NCBI GenBank assembly: GCA_003184365.1 | Contig: NKYR01000083.1 | Span: 117,663 to 181,662, forward strand | Source: Evernia prunastri | Lineage: Eukaryota > Ascomycota > Lecanoromycetes > Lecanorales > Parmeliaceae | Direction of reading: 5' to 3' | DNA: 64,000 nt | Part shown: positions 10,728-22,907 of the stretch, piece by piece | How positions within the stretch are numbered: the first letter of the stretch is position 1 | Layout of the letters: the number at the start of each line of letters is the position of its first letter | Position numbers and translations under genes: made by a program | The notes under the pieces: model-generated | What the model saw: only the letters and a program-made list of their open reading frames with translations | Database searches by the model: none | Told to the model about the DNA's origin: nothing

Positions 10728-12444
10728 TTATTCGACGTACATCGCCTCAACCAAGTAAATGATGCCAAACACCAAGAATGCAAACCCACCTCCTAGGGTT
10801 ACTGCGGAAGTAGGTCAATAGATGGTCCTTGATTAGAACATAGAGCAAGCTTGACTTACCAATCCTCAAGCTGACCCTACCCGCGATAGCTCTACCACCA
10901 ATGACCGCAATCGCAGTACAAATTGCATGCCCACTCACCGCACCCCCGGTCACCCACCAGTAATCTTGTCCAGCCGCCATGGCGATCGTTGCAATTTGAC
11001 TCCGGTCCCCCCATTCGCCTAAAAAGGTCATTACGAAGGTTTGCACCCACGCTGGACTAAGTAGCAAAGAAAACAGATTGTTCACTCCTGCAAATACGCT
11101 CATAATGGTTGAGCCTCTGCTGGGTGAAGGACTTCGTGAACCATCGGGCGAAGACGGAGGAGAGTCCGGGGGAGCAGGAAGACGGGTGCTAGACCGAGTC
11201 TTGCGTGTATTCATTCTCCCCGACTCGAGTATGTATGGTGAAATTGAGGACCGTCGACGACCCATCTTACGAGCAAGTTCTTCTTTCTCTTCAAGCTCCA
11301 ATTCTACTTCTTTCATCTCTTCGTTGACTCCTTGGTCGGACGGGATGGCGTAACCTTCCTTTAGCATTTTCGCCCCAAAGACAAGGAATAGCAGGGCCGC
11401 CAGTAGATTGGTGTATTTCTTCGGAATGAGAGTAGGGACAGCGTGGCCCAAAACGGCAGAAAGGATCGTCATCGCAATTAAAGCTGTAAAAGCAGCGGAG
11501 AAGACAATAAGTCGAGGGTGCTTCATCGCCATCAGGGCAGCGATCAAAAACGTTTTGTCGCCAATCTCGGAAAAGATAATCATGGCGAGGGAGAGGACGA
11601 AAGAATGTAGCGGTTGGATAAGAGAGGCGGTATTGCCTGTGAGCATGGGGATGGAAGGCGTAAAGGGTGCGAGTATTGCAAGGGGGTCGCTCTTCGAGGC
11701 TGTGGCCGGGACCGGGTGTGGAAGGTCATGAGGTTTTTCAGGGAGGTCGGCAGGTTTCTAGGATAGCGACATGTTAGGATATTGCCTATATTCAGTAAGT
11801 CGAAGATATGACATTACCTCTAGGCCTCCCAGCTCTTTCTGCCTATCTTTGTCGTCAGCCCCAGTCTCCTTATTTTTCTTGCCGTCATCCTTCGCAGCCT
11901 TTGGATCAAGACTTTCTTGTTCACTGTGGGGCAAAGGCGGAACCTCTTTCGGTGGATCTGGCTTCTTTTCTGACTTGACACCGTCCGATTGAGTGGTCGT
12001 CCTATCCTTGTTCTTCTCCGATATGCCACCTTCAGTACCTCTCGTACCCTCCTTCGGCCCAGTCCTGTGCGGGTCATCCATCACACCATCATTTGTTTCT
12101 GGTATCTTGGGGCCATCTCCAGTAGGCACCCCTTCCGGTACAGGCTTCTTGATATCGGCGTCTCCGCTATTTTCCTTGGCCTTCTTCCGATCTCTTTCCG
12201 CACCAGTCTCGACGAAGGGCCCAAGGTGCGGCCTCCCATCTTTACCATCGACAGGCGCATCTTTTGTTCCAATGCCATCCACGCCCGACTTCGAGGCTGG
12301 ATTTGCTGACAGATCTGGAGGCGGCCCTAATTCTTTCCCATCTGTTAAGGCAGCAGCTTCTTCTGAAGAGGTGTAGGCGGTTACGACCGATAAACAGGGT
12401 ATTAAGAAAAGCAAGGCTAATGACGACGGCTGTCGTAACCTCAT
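10728..12444 (-). CDS. GDT1: GDT1/TMEM165 family Ca2+/Mn2+:H+ antiporter
   Basis: Exons 12444-11818, 11757-10860 and 10801-10728 give 532 aa; introns are 60 and 58 nt, both phase-consistent. The hallmark UPF0016 motif occurs twice: E273-I-G-D-K-T in the first repeat and E457-W-G-D-R-S in the second. Each is followed by hydrophobic helices, so the two-times-three-TM inverted-repeat fold is complete. The last exon supplies the final helix (LGGGFAFLVFGIIYLVEA). Family members exchange cytosolic Ca2+/Mn2+ for protons in the Golgi and support glycosylation. A signal peptide (about residues 1-24) opens an unusually long, hydrophilic Lys/Asp/Pro-rich N-terminal region of about 220 residues, presumably lumenal. 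The cytosolic loop between the repeats is long, with acidic and Ser/Arg-rich parts. The ATG at 12444 is the first in frame that gives the signal peptide. Confidence 0.9.
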
Positions 12445-13029
12445 AGCTGTCAATCGTAGTTTTAGGGCTGAACGGTTCTACTTCTGAGGGAGGGCGCACG
12501 AGCTCTCCTTCGCCTTAGCTGCAAGGGCTGCTTGCAGGATGTTGGCAAATGAGACTATACTGTGTTCACATAAAAACATCAAGATTTCTAGCAAGCCCAA
12601 GTGACAAGTGGCATGGAGTAAGACAAATGGAAAGATGGCGAAGAGAATGCAGCTGTCAGGAGGAGTTTGCACGCTCAATTGATTGAGATTTGAGAGAGAA
12701 CAGGTCAGTCATTGCGGCGCTCCAACGGACGAAAAACGCCCCCTGGCTTACTTAAAATAGGCTAGCGGCATCGGATTGGCTCTTTTCATCCCTACCTTAA
12801 GCTTGCATGAACCCTAATCGCAATCCCGGTCACAACAAGAAGTGTTTACCTTGCCTACCAGGTACAAATTACAACTCACCATCTTCTCTATGCTCTTTCC
12901 CCTCTTATTGTCTTGTGTCTACTCGAAGTTAGCCTATCTTCAGCGAATTGACCGGTGATCTGAAAAGTTTGACTCCAGTGAAAATAAATAGTTGGCGTAA
13001 AGGACTCTCTCCGTGGTGCCTCCCCGTCA
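12445..13029. promoter_or_regulatory. Shared upstream region of the divergent GDT1-like and telobox genes
   Basis: The two genes are transcribed away from each other across 585 bp, so this interval must hold both promoters. I see no clear TATA box or named operator. A pyrimidine-rich tract (about 12880-12915) lies upstream of the plus-strand gene. Confidence 0.4.
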
Positions 13030-15914
13030 ATGGCAGAGAAGACATCAACCAGAGCTGGCAGCCGACGCACCACTCCTCAGCCCGCATCTCAGATTGCCCG
13101 TATTGGAACCCAAAGTCCTCCAAAGCGAACGACACGAACAACAAGGAGCCAGAGTCGTGACATCAGTGAAGGCGAAGATGGGAAGATTGGCTTGAAGGCT
13201 CGGAGGGACGCAACACGAGCAACTTCAGAGAGCACAAGCGGCGTTTTTGGGGAACTTGACTCGAAGGGCCGCAAGGGAAGGCCCACAAATCATGCTCCAA
13301 TCCAGCAAGGTAGGGAAATTCTTATTACAAACTGAAACGTGATATTCGCGGCCCTGAGCTGGTTTTGTCTACGGAAGAGAGTCTTGCCCGATGCACAGAT
13401 ATCGGTAGTCTGTGTGGAAAAGACCTTCCCGGATCATGCATCGACCAGACATTGACCTTTCCTAGATCTTTCTACGGTAGCAGAAGACCAGAGTATTGTC
13501 TATCCAGACCTCGAAATCGCGGAAGATAGCGGCGCAGGCGGCAACGTGGAGGACGCTGGAGCGGGCCAGCAATCAATTCAACTTCAGCAAAATCACAAGT
13601 CCCCCGGAGGTCTTTCTACTTTTTCTGGAACCACCGCAAGGATCTCTTTCCCTGCGCAGGAGCTCACGGAAATACGCCCGGATGGCATGTTGGACACGCT
13701 CTCAGATCTTTCCGATGCTTCAGAGAAGTTGCTAAGTTTTGTAATCCCCACGGAACTATCCAAAGCCTCAGTTGCTACAAATATGGCTCAGTTACAGAAC
13801 AAGAAAACTCGTGAAAACGAAAAGTATCAGCAATTGATCGACACTTTTGAGAGGCAGAGAAAAGAATACGGAGGAGACTCGTACATCAACGTGGGAGAGA
13901 CCATGAGGAGAATGCTGGGAAGAAAGGCTGGTCCCATAACCGAACAGACTGCCTCATGGCGTCCGGACGCTTTATTACAAAAAGCAAATCTTGCAGTTCT
14001 AGTGTCGCAAATGCTGTCCATTGCGGAACAAGATCAGCATGATCAATTCCTTGAAGACGTAGCGGCCACTTTCCCCCAACCTTTTGCGCAAAGGCTTGAC
14101 AATTCTGAAAGTCTGACACCCGAGTGCAGCTCCTTGGTCGAAGCAACGTTTCGAATGGCACTGGAGGTTCGCACACAAGAAGCAATCATGCTACTTGCTC
14201 GTCATGTGGGAAAGATCAACTTTGACCCGGACACTGCACTACTTCAGATGTTCTACGATGCGAATAACCTGAAAGGATGGGCCGTATCCGGTCTACGAAC
14301 TGCAGATCTGAAGAAGGATTTCAAGGACATAATCCTAGGACGCGTTGAACAGCTGCGGAAAAGTTTCAAACCCCCCGGTGTTGAGTCTCTCCGAATGACT
14401 TTCCCTGCGACTACCTTCGCAGAAGACGTGATCGCATGGGCTGGTCAACGCCTGACCGAAATCGACATCCAAACGACTACTCACGGTGGTGCCCAAATTA
14501 TATGTCAACGGCTCGTGGATGGAGTTCTTAGTGGGAGGCTGGCGCAGTCAACAGAAAGTGATGATGTTGATAACGAAAGCAATGGCTCGGAAATACGATT
14601 GCACTTGGATACGCCTTCTGTATCGCGTGCGACCTCGGAGCTGCAGGATTCTTCAAAGAGACTAGCAAAGGCTGACCAGCTGACGCTGGCGCCATTCAGG
14701 TCAGTAGATGCAGTCCAGTTCTGGAACTATGGAAGCCTTTATGTACTGATATTGTACTATAGCGCCATCTCAAATAAAAGCAGAATGTCTGCAGCATACC
14801 TAAAACAAAGACAGACAAACCGGGAAGTGGCAGAGGCTGAAGAGCAAATAGCGTTACCGCGAAATCAGGAAAGCGCTTCAAATGTCCAGGTGGCGTCTAC
14901 AGCAGGACCGTCCATGCGTGCACTGACTCCCCAACGAAACATCAATTCGGATGTTATTGCTTCTCCTCCAGCCAATGTTGCAAATAGACAAGCGCCGTTG
15001 GTAGATCAAGACGATTGGCGTCTTGAGGAAAACGAAGAAGAAGGAGAAGAAGAAGAGGGAGACAAAGAAAGTGCGCATGCGGCGTTTGCGTATCGAACGC
15101 AACGGGAGGCCGAAAGCAACAAGGAAAACGTCCCGGAGATACCCGAGTCGCAATACAGTGGAATGGCTAAGAAGCGTAATATCTACGACCCAGACCCCCT
15201 TGCTGAGAGAGTCTCTGACATTGACTGGCAAATTTCGGATCGAGATAGCCAAGAGAGTGAACTCAGCTCGGAGGAAGGCTTCCAGAACCAAGCTCAGCCT
15301 TCCAATGCAGCGAAGCAGCGTCGTCTGAAGCCTGCGACCAAACGACCTGCGTCTAAGCCTGCAACGCTTCAGCGTCGATCACCAAAGAAGGCCCGATTTC
15401 AAGACAACGATGACGCACACACATCAGATGGCAATACCAATGTTCTCCGTGACGAGCGAGAGAACAGAGTGCCGCTTTCTCAGGAGCACGAGGAATATGT
15501 GAGGATGAATCTTTCAGCGAAAAGGAACACGGCAATGGTGATAAAGCCGCCTCAAAAACGTAGCGCATGGACGAGCGCGGAGACAGATATGCTCCTCGAT
15601 TTGATTACTACTTACGGAACCAGCTGGAAGCTGCTTAAGGAACAAGACCTTACGCAAGGCCATGTGCTTGAAGCGCGAGATCAGGTCGCGCTAAAGGACA
15701 AGGCTCGAAACATGAAGATGGATTATCTCAAGTACGTATACACGTTCAGTGATCTTTTCAGCAAGCTGACTAGGTAATCAGAGCGAATAGAGTCCTGCCG
15801 ATGAATTTCGACCGCATCCCCCTTAGCAAGCCGCAGATTGACAGACTAAGGGACGGCGGCGTTGAATACGACCCTGAGACTGGAAATAGGGTCGATGCTT
15901 TAGCGGATGACTAA
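13030..15914 (+). CDS. Telobox Myb telomere-binding protein (Taz1/TRF-like)
   Basis: Exons 13030-13309, 13466-15731 and 15782-15914 give 892 aa in one continuous phase. The C-terminal Myb domain (about 790-850) starts RSAWTSAETDMLLDLI and ends VALKDKARNMK, close to the telobox signature VDLKDKWRN of TRF1/TRF2/Taz1/Tbf1 that reads double-stranded telomeric repeats. Ala replaces the usual Trp. A helical region of about 300 residues (roughly 150-450) is where a TRFH-like dimerisation domain would sit. An acidic Glu-run and basic nuclear-localisation-like patches (KRPASKP, RRSPKKARF) follow. The last exon adds about 44 residues after the Myb domain. Expected role: nuclear telomere binding and length control. 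The family call rests on the Myb motif; the TRFH assignment is inference. Confidence 0.75.
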
Positions 15915-16007
15915 TCATGAGGCATTTTGACGGAGTTGGTCATGGATGGAGGTGGAGCTGTAGGAGAAGTCATATCGCTGGGGTCTTGATATCTGTATTG
16001 CAATTGC

Positions 16008-17293
16008 TATCCCACGGATTGGCAGGGCACAAAATTCAGGGGTTCAGCCTTACAGCCCCACTACCAAAAACCATCAAAACAACGCGTCTTCCAAATAGCC
16101 AAATAACACTATTTAATAACACTACCATGCCTCGCAATAAGGTGTCAAATGATTTAGACCATGTGAGACAGGATCCAAAGCCCACAAAGGTCCCAAAAGA
16201 CCCTCCCCCAAAGCCATGGCCATTGCCTAAGTTCATCCCTACGAAAATCACCAAGCCATATTCTGATGGCCAGGGTCAATTGCCAGCTACCGTTGCTCCC
16301 AATAATCCCTATGCTATTTTCAGCTTGTTTTTTAGCGAAGAGACTCTAAAAGTACTCGTGCAGCATACAAATGAGTATGCTTTCTTGTATCCAGGGCCTG
16401 AAAAGCCTGAGACACGTACTTGATTTCCCACTACAGTCAAAGAATTTCGAGCCTACTTAGGGGTGTCCATTTGGATGGATCTACATTCGGAGTCTGGTAT
16501 CAAAGAATTCTGGAATACGGATCCTCTTAAGGGAGCCGTTCATGAGCAGATTTTGAAGCATATTAGTCTCAAAAGGTGGCAACAAATAGACAGATTTCTT
16601 CATGTCTCAAAGCCCATATCCCCTGGTCAAAAGGAAAGCACATTTGACAAANATTAACATGTATAATCATTACATGAACGGGGTTGACAATGCGGATCAA
16701 TTGCGTTGTTATTACAATACACAACGAGTACATTTCAAGAACTGGAAGCCACTGTGGCATTTTCTATTGGATACCACCGTCGTCAACAGCTATAAAATAG
16801 CTCATTGTACTCCGGAGAGACCCCGTGCTGAGTCCTGGGAGCACCGGAGTCACAGGGAGTTCCGTGTCAAACTTTCCAATCAATTATTCGAAAATTCTGA
16901 GCGATTAACAGGTCTTCCCAGCTCAGTCAAAGAGTCTCTGTCAACACGAGTACATCCGGCACCCGCTCGTGACCATGGTAGGCTAGAACGTATGGGGGAC
17001 AAGCCTAAATACTGCGTACCATGCTCATATGTGGGGAGAAAAGTACCAAATCCAGCCAAAATTAGGAAGCCATTATTGGAATTATCAAATAATTCAGTCA
17101 GACCACGGGATTTGGACAAAAGGAAACGGCGACAGCGAGCCCCTAGAAGTATTCATGGCTGTAAACTATGTGATATTCATATATGTAATCATATTGCGTG
17201 TTGGAAGGAGCATTTGGAAGCAATACCATGTACATAGATTTTTGGTGGGGGATGCCAAGACATTTTGTGCCCACGGCGCCAATCCGTGGGATA
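16008..17293 (+). mobile_element. Degenerate, internally deleted piggyBac-like element
   Basis: Inverted repeats bound this stretch. The left end is TATCCCACGGATTGGC at 16008-16023, and its exact reverse complement is at 17278-17293. After a 4-bp length difference both arms continue inward with GGGCACAAAAT. Between them lies a broken piggyBac (DDE_Tnp_1_7) transposase. Span is about 1.3 kb, against more than 2 kb for a full element. The immediate flanks are not TTAA (ttgc on the left, ctcc on the right), so the target-site duplication is mutated, absent, or the true ends lie elsewhere. An ambiguous base (n) at 16652 sits at the deletion junction. Confidence 0.7.
16127..17237 (+). pseudogene. 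piggyBac-type transposase, nonsense plus internal deletion
   Basis: Reading starts at the ATG at 16127 (MPRNKVSNDLD) and hits TGA at 16421-16423. The same frame then continues FPTTVKEFRAYLGVSIWMDLH, as in piggyBac transposases, where a Trp is usual at that place, so TGG to TGA is likely. At about 16652 the protein jumps from the N-terminal part (RWQQIDRFLHVSKP) straight to YNHYMNGVDNADQL, the motif around the third catalytic Asp. The central core with the first two catalytic aspartates is missing. The C-terminal part keeps the Cys/His-rich tail (CKLCDIHICNHIACWKEH), a zinc-binding module that binds the transposon ends in characterised members. The protein cannot be active. Confidence 0.8.
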
Positions 17294-19084
17294 CTCCTGG
17301 GCCTGCATTTCCTCAACCACCACCCGTATTGGCTGACCCAGATATTGCGGGACTAGGTGTCTGTTTCTCAGTCATCGCGATTTGCATATGTCACTGACAT
17401 ACAGTGCCAGGTCATTTTAGCCTTCCTCATCTCCGCGTACACCACCTGGATAGTGGTAGCCGTTGGGTACGCATGCGGTGTCATTGACGAGAGTCTATTA
17501 AATAATATTGACCGACGGCTCATTCGAATCAAACCTCATAAATCAGAACGCTGGGGATCTCTCCTCACAAAAGTGGTGCTTATCCTTAGGTAAGTATTCG
17601 TCTTGCCTAGATGCGTGCCGCGAATGTGCTTCCAACCTTGAATAGCGATCAACAGATTCTGACCGGTATCTCTATTCTGACTGCTGGTTATGCAAAAACT
17701 TACACAATCAACGTATACCATTGGCAAGTGCTCGTATACTTAGCATGGATGTCATCTGGCACTCATCTCATCACACTCTCGGTCCTACGGAAGCACATGC
17801 GAGAGAAGAAAATATTGCGAGTCTTCAGGGTCGGCGGAATGTTGATACTGTTTGTCATGCTATTCATCGCTATTGTAACGACCGGGAGCGAGACTTACTA
17901 CGAGATCGTTGCAGGTAATCTGGGCTTGGAAAACAACAATGGAGAGTATCATGCTTTCGGAGTTCCATCGGTCTGCTTCTGGAATCGCAAATATTGGAAT
18001 GGATGGAGGTGGAATACGGGGCTGTCCTATCTCCTGTTGATCTCGAGCTATACCGCGCGAGCGGCAGCACTGTTTGAACGGAGTGAGACATATTTCAGAA
18101 GCAATATACGTGATCGACTTCTTGGAAGACTCGAAAAAGCTCTTGATCGGAACATCAAGCATATCCAGGACCGCGTCACTCATCGGCGTGCAGCTAGCTG
18201 GGTACAAAAGCTCCGCTACAATACCTATTTGGCTACGTACGCGGTCATACTAGCTTGCTTGGAGCTGTACTCCTCGTTCGTGGCACCTCTGACCTGGCTC
18301 TTGCTAAGTCTACTTTGGGGTTCTCTGCAGATGCTCTACCCTCGTATGATTTTGGCTCAAGCCGCAAAATCGATGATCAAGCAACCAGATGCTATGGCAG
18401 TTTCGGAAGAGAATATTTGGGGAGTCGGTCAAGTACTACCGTTAATGCTTCTGACACTGCCGCTCCTCGCCGCAGTTGAAGCTTACTATGGTCGGTCATT
18501 TACTGACAGAGTTCCCGGAGTTTGGTGTTGCTAATTCGTGTACAGAGAATCCACAAGCCACCGCTAAATCTCAGACGCCACCAAATAGCCCTCAAACAGC
18601 CGACTCACCAGAGGTGCACTTGCCAGATACGATCGAGCTTACGCCTATGACACGGTCTCCCGCTGGACAGACGACGCACGAACCGCATGAAGACACCGCG
18701 GCTAGTGGTCCCGATATACTTCTGCTCAGGGCTGATACCGAGCAACGTCTAGGGGATGATCAAACCCCAGTGGAGCAGTCGAACCCTCTTCTAGCACCAC
18801 ACTCACCAAGAGGAGACCACTCGACGCCGGAGGTATCGCCGACGTGGAGAGGGCATTATCAGGATTTCTACGTCTCGAAATGGTTCAGATCCATGCCAAT
18901 TTTCATTATCGTCAGCGTGATTCTGGTCGCCCTTCTTCTTTATATCTTCGCCTCCCCGTTGTTTGATACTGATCTCTTCTCTTCTTACGAGTACTTAATC
19001 TCAGTCCCTACCTTTCTTGGCCCGGTGTTCTTCTTTTTCTGCCTAGTGGTTGGCGGAGTATTCGGGAGCAAGGTTTTCCGATAG
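17294..19084 (+). CDS. Multipass fungal membrane protein, 5' end missing or interrupted
   Basis: Exons are <17294-17358, 17411-17589, 17646-18490 and 18546-19084; introns of 52, 56 and 55 nt are phase-consistent. The conserved start ADPDIAGLG|VILAFLISAYTTW and the segment SDQQILTGISILTAGY are typical of a large family of uncharacterised ascomycete integral membrane proteins. At least seven hydrophobic helices are visible, with two near the C-terminus (FIIVSVILVALLLYIFA and FLGPVFFFFCLVVGGVFG). A long polar loop (about 18546-18860) precedes the last two. No in-frame ATG lies close upstream of DPDIAG. The open frame runs back into the right inverted repeat of the piggyBac-like element, which would encode NPWD. 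The native first codons may have been displaced by the insertion, or lie in an exon left of it. Function unknown. Confidence 0.68.
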
Positions 19085-20743
19085 AAGCTAGGGACAAGAT
19101 TAGTTGCGTCCGAGCTCTGGCAGATCTCAGCGAATAAGAGTATAGGAGAGGCTTCCTTTCTCGCCTTCTTGATTGGGAAATGACATGATGCGAAAAGAGG
19201 CGTCTCTGCTTAGCAGCCGTGTAGGATTAGGAATCAGTTATGGACTGGGCTTGCGATGCTTCTTGTTAATCTACTAGGGGAAAGGATACAATATTGAGAC
19301 CGAGAACAATGCTCCACATATAACCCAATCAACGCTTCTTCTCGCTATCGCTCCCAACATTCTACGACTTGTATGCAACGGTGTCGCCACCAATATTTTG
19401 AGAGTCATGCTAGCTATACAGAGCAAGCACTATCGGTGCTTCCACTACCACAACCTCAGCGATTCTGACAGTCACTGCCGTACTTCCGACCACAGCTCAT
19501 TGAACATCGGCCATCTCAGCCACGACCCTGAGAGCCAGACTCTGCCTAACAGAACATCCGCCTCAAGCGTTGAGAACCCCCAAATACTACACGGCCTCTG
19601 GTGAACATGAATGAACGTACGCCCTCATGTTTTACAGCTCGACTCTTACGCAGCGGTTACCTGCGAGACATCTTTACGGACCCCGTTTTGTCGGCTACGG
19701 GTACACATGTAGGATGTTATTCAAGTATCGCAGTCGGTGTTCAAACGTCTATCGGGCCATAGCCGCAACCCGTATACTGCACAGTCCCATAAAAATGAAA
19801 GCTCGTTTCCCCTACGAAGCTCGTTTGTGTCTTCTTTCACGCACTTTTCCAACGGCGATGCTTTTGAACATATTATTAAGATCTGACGCGAATAAGATCG
19901 AATCGATTGCAGATCCAAGAAAGCTGTTCGGGAACGATCGGTTTCAGTTCCTAGCCTGAACCGTCGGGATCACATACGATGAAACCTCCTTCATTCACTC
20001 GACGTCTTTGATTCGATAGTGACATTATAAGAATTACAAGGGGGCGAGAAAACAAGTCAATCCATTGCACGTAACAGAAAATCAGTCTGGAAAGGTTGTT
20101 GACAGTGTCTACTTCTCTCAGGCTATGGGCGTGAAGTATTTCAGTCAGGGCATTTGCGGTCTTTTTTCTATATCATCATCGTATACAGTAGAGTACATCC
20201 CTACCCATACTCATCCAACGCTATAGAACCAACCCGAACGACTTTATCAAGTCGGACTTGCACTATAACGATAGAAAAGATACACGTAATAATCAGCCAT
20301 TACCTGCGTATCAAGCGGCTGGAATCCGCACAGTCTCAAGAATCGCCCACGTCCCCGCATGTTTCCTTCACCCTTGAAGAAACATCGTGCGAGAAACTAA
20401 TCTCATTGCCTATGCGGCAAGTGATAGCCTCGCTACCGTCACCAGCAACTGAACAGTCGATTCGGGCTGCACCAATCACATGCACTACGAAGGGTATCGG
20501 CTAGCTGAGGCTATCAATGACGACCAGGTGGATGTATTCGATCCAAGGGGCGAATCCACCAAGCTTCTAAACACACCCGAGGCCATCTATGATACTCATA
20601 CGCTCCTACCGAATATCGATATCCTTTAGAGCATTTCTCAATCCTGACGGAGACGCCAAAGACGCCGGAAACGCGGGAGAGTCATCATTCGGACAACGGC
20701 TGGAGACGATGCTGGGAAGCTAAGCCACCTCGGGACAGCCTAG

Positions 20744-20759
20744 ACACACACACACACAC
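20744..20759. repeat. (CA)8 microsatellite
   Basis: An uninterrupted AC dinucleotide run. Confidence 0.9.
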
Positions 20760-21800
20760 CGAAAACTACATGCACAGATGCGACGAGAGCGGATCAAGTC
20801 ACTAAAAGAAAATCGCTCGCGACCGTCACGTTCGAACGAGTCCCAACAACTGTTGTAAGTCATGAAAAATGATGTAGATTGGATGAATTGGTTGATTGCC
20901 CATGTTCTTAGGGTCGTGTATTATATATCAGTAATAAATCAGGTGGCTGGAAATACGAGTGGCTGGGATGTTTGGGGGCTGAATTTCAACAACCACGACG
21001 TGGCAGCAGGATGGGGGCTCACGAATGTTCTACGCAATCGGCCAGATATGCTGCGGCTGCACGTTTCAAACCGCTTCGGAAGAGCTGAAGCGCGCAGGCC
21101 AACTGTGGACTATGTGGGCGTGTGGGGAATCAGCTAACCATTGCCCTGCGTTGTCGACTGCACACAACCCGTCTTTTAGAACGCCTCCTAGACTGCAGTG
21201 GTGCTTTACTTTTACCTTTGCCTTCTGAGTGGGCTACCTGGTTTTCTTCGACGCTTCGGGTGCATATGGCTGGATATGGCTATATAGACATGCCTCCTTC
21301 CTATACGGTTCCATGGCATTTCCGTGGCGTGCAGATCGTGCATCAGCAGGAGACCACTATCCTGTCCTCGTTCCCAACACTTGGGAAACCGAACGGCTGT
21401 TGAAGATTTTTATGGGTCGGGAGAAAGCAAAGGTGAGCGCTGCGGCATGGAAGTGTTGTGTTGTGTTGTGTTGTTCTGAGGATAGGAGAGGAGAGTACGT
21501 GTAGATTTCCTCGGGCGCAACGCAACGCTTTTTGTGGCAGCTGGTAGGTCGGGGGCGGGGGGTTGGAGGTATTCGCCGGATGGAGAAAGGTGGTACTAGC
21601 TCGCCCGCCTGGGTCTGGCGTGGTTCCGTATGGTTGTGTGACGGGTGATCTTTTCGGGTTATGTTGATTGAATGTAATAATCGTCTGTTTATTGCAGTGT
21701 AGCATTTCATCCATCCTTTTTTGTCGAGAAAGTCACACATTCCGCTCGTTTCCCATCGCTCTACCTACGAGAGCTGGCACCCCTTTTCCTCCAGCACATT

Positions 21801-21835
21801 TTTTTTTCTTTTCTTTTCTTTTCTTTTCTTTTCTC
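21801..21835. repeat. (TTTTC)n pyrimidine tract
   Basis: A T-run followed by about five TTTTC units. Confidence 0.85.
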
Positions 21836-22907
21836 CTCCCCGTTAGCAGACCGTTTTTAGAGCTTTTGACTAGGCCTGCCCCCGCCCCTGCCTAGTCTCG
21901 GGTTTTTGGGCTGGGGCGAGTGCGGCTTTAAGAGAGAAGGGGCTGGAGGGTTACTTTCTTCCTTTCTATGCTTTGTAGTCGCGGAGACCATTATGGTTTA
22001 CATGGGAGTGGTTGCAAGACGCGATTAGGTGATGGGGATTAGCGAGCTAGAAGTAGTTTTACGGACAAGGGCAGCTCCAAGTAAATTTGGTACTGCTCCA
22101 ACCAATTTTCGTACTGATCCAAGAAAGTACAGTTGAACGCAGCAGACCCCGCCATTGTCTATGACCTCGGCTTGAATATAGGTCATCGGTATCAGAAGGA
22201 GAGAGATTAGGAAGGAGAGAGACTAAGAAGGAGAGGAAGCATTTCTGAAGCAATTGCATTTGCAGGCTGGGAGGCTGATTTAAACAAGGATAGCTTTTGG
22301 GGTGGCACAAAGCTGAGAGATTGGAAGTCTGGCGGTTGTCCAACCATTGGAATCAGAATAAGAGTGTGAGGGTGTGGTTGTACCGCCTTGCATGTGCATG
22401 AGAGATACCTAGCCGTCAGACTGGGTAATATGCATTACCTGCTGCCTACCTTTCATTCCAGCGAAACGTTTTGGATCAAACACATACGAGTACGGATACC
22501 CTCACCACCTGGATAGTAGATATGTCGTAACTGTGCGGCCAATCAGTGTTCGTCATCATTGTTGACCTCTTTCACTGTTACTTCCGTCGCCATATCGTAA
22601 AGTTATAATGAGCCAAAAGTTCTGGAGCAGGCTGTCAATTCGATCAGCTCTCCAAGACTCAATACCTATTGATAAAGGGTCGGTTCATCTGGCAATTGTG
22701 TTGTTTCTGTTTGTTTTGCAAGGAGAGTTACGGGAGCTCTTACCGGGTGCGGTAGGAGGTTAGGCTAAACCAACGGTCTTTGATCCCCCGTCCTGTTGAT
22801 AAGGGGTTCCTGGGGTAATTTTACCCGGAAACTAAGGTAGGGTGACCCCACCCCCACCCCACAGTCCCCGACTCCCCAGCCTACACAACCCCAGGACAAC
22901 CAAGAGC

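Larger units (their letters stand above)
19085..22905. other. Gene-poor stretch with simple repeats
   Basis: About 3.8 kb without a supportable gene. It contains a (CA)n run at 20744-20759, a (TTTTC)n pyrimidine tract at about 21801-21835 and a purine-rich stretch near 22190-22245 on the plus strand. Open frames at 19627-19959 and 20154-20504 have no domain, splice support or signal peptide. Confidence 0.45.

Noticed and set aside
15917..16126. Frame MRHFDGVGHGWRW leading into the transposase as a signal-peptide protein
   Set aside because: It crosses the left inverted repeat and has no homology-like content; the transposase starts at the ATG at 16127.
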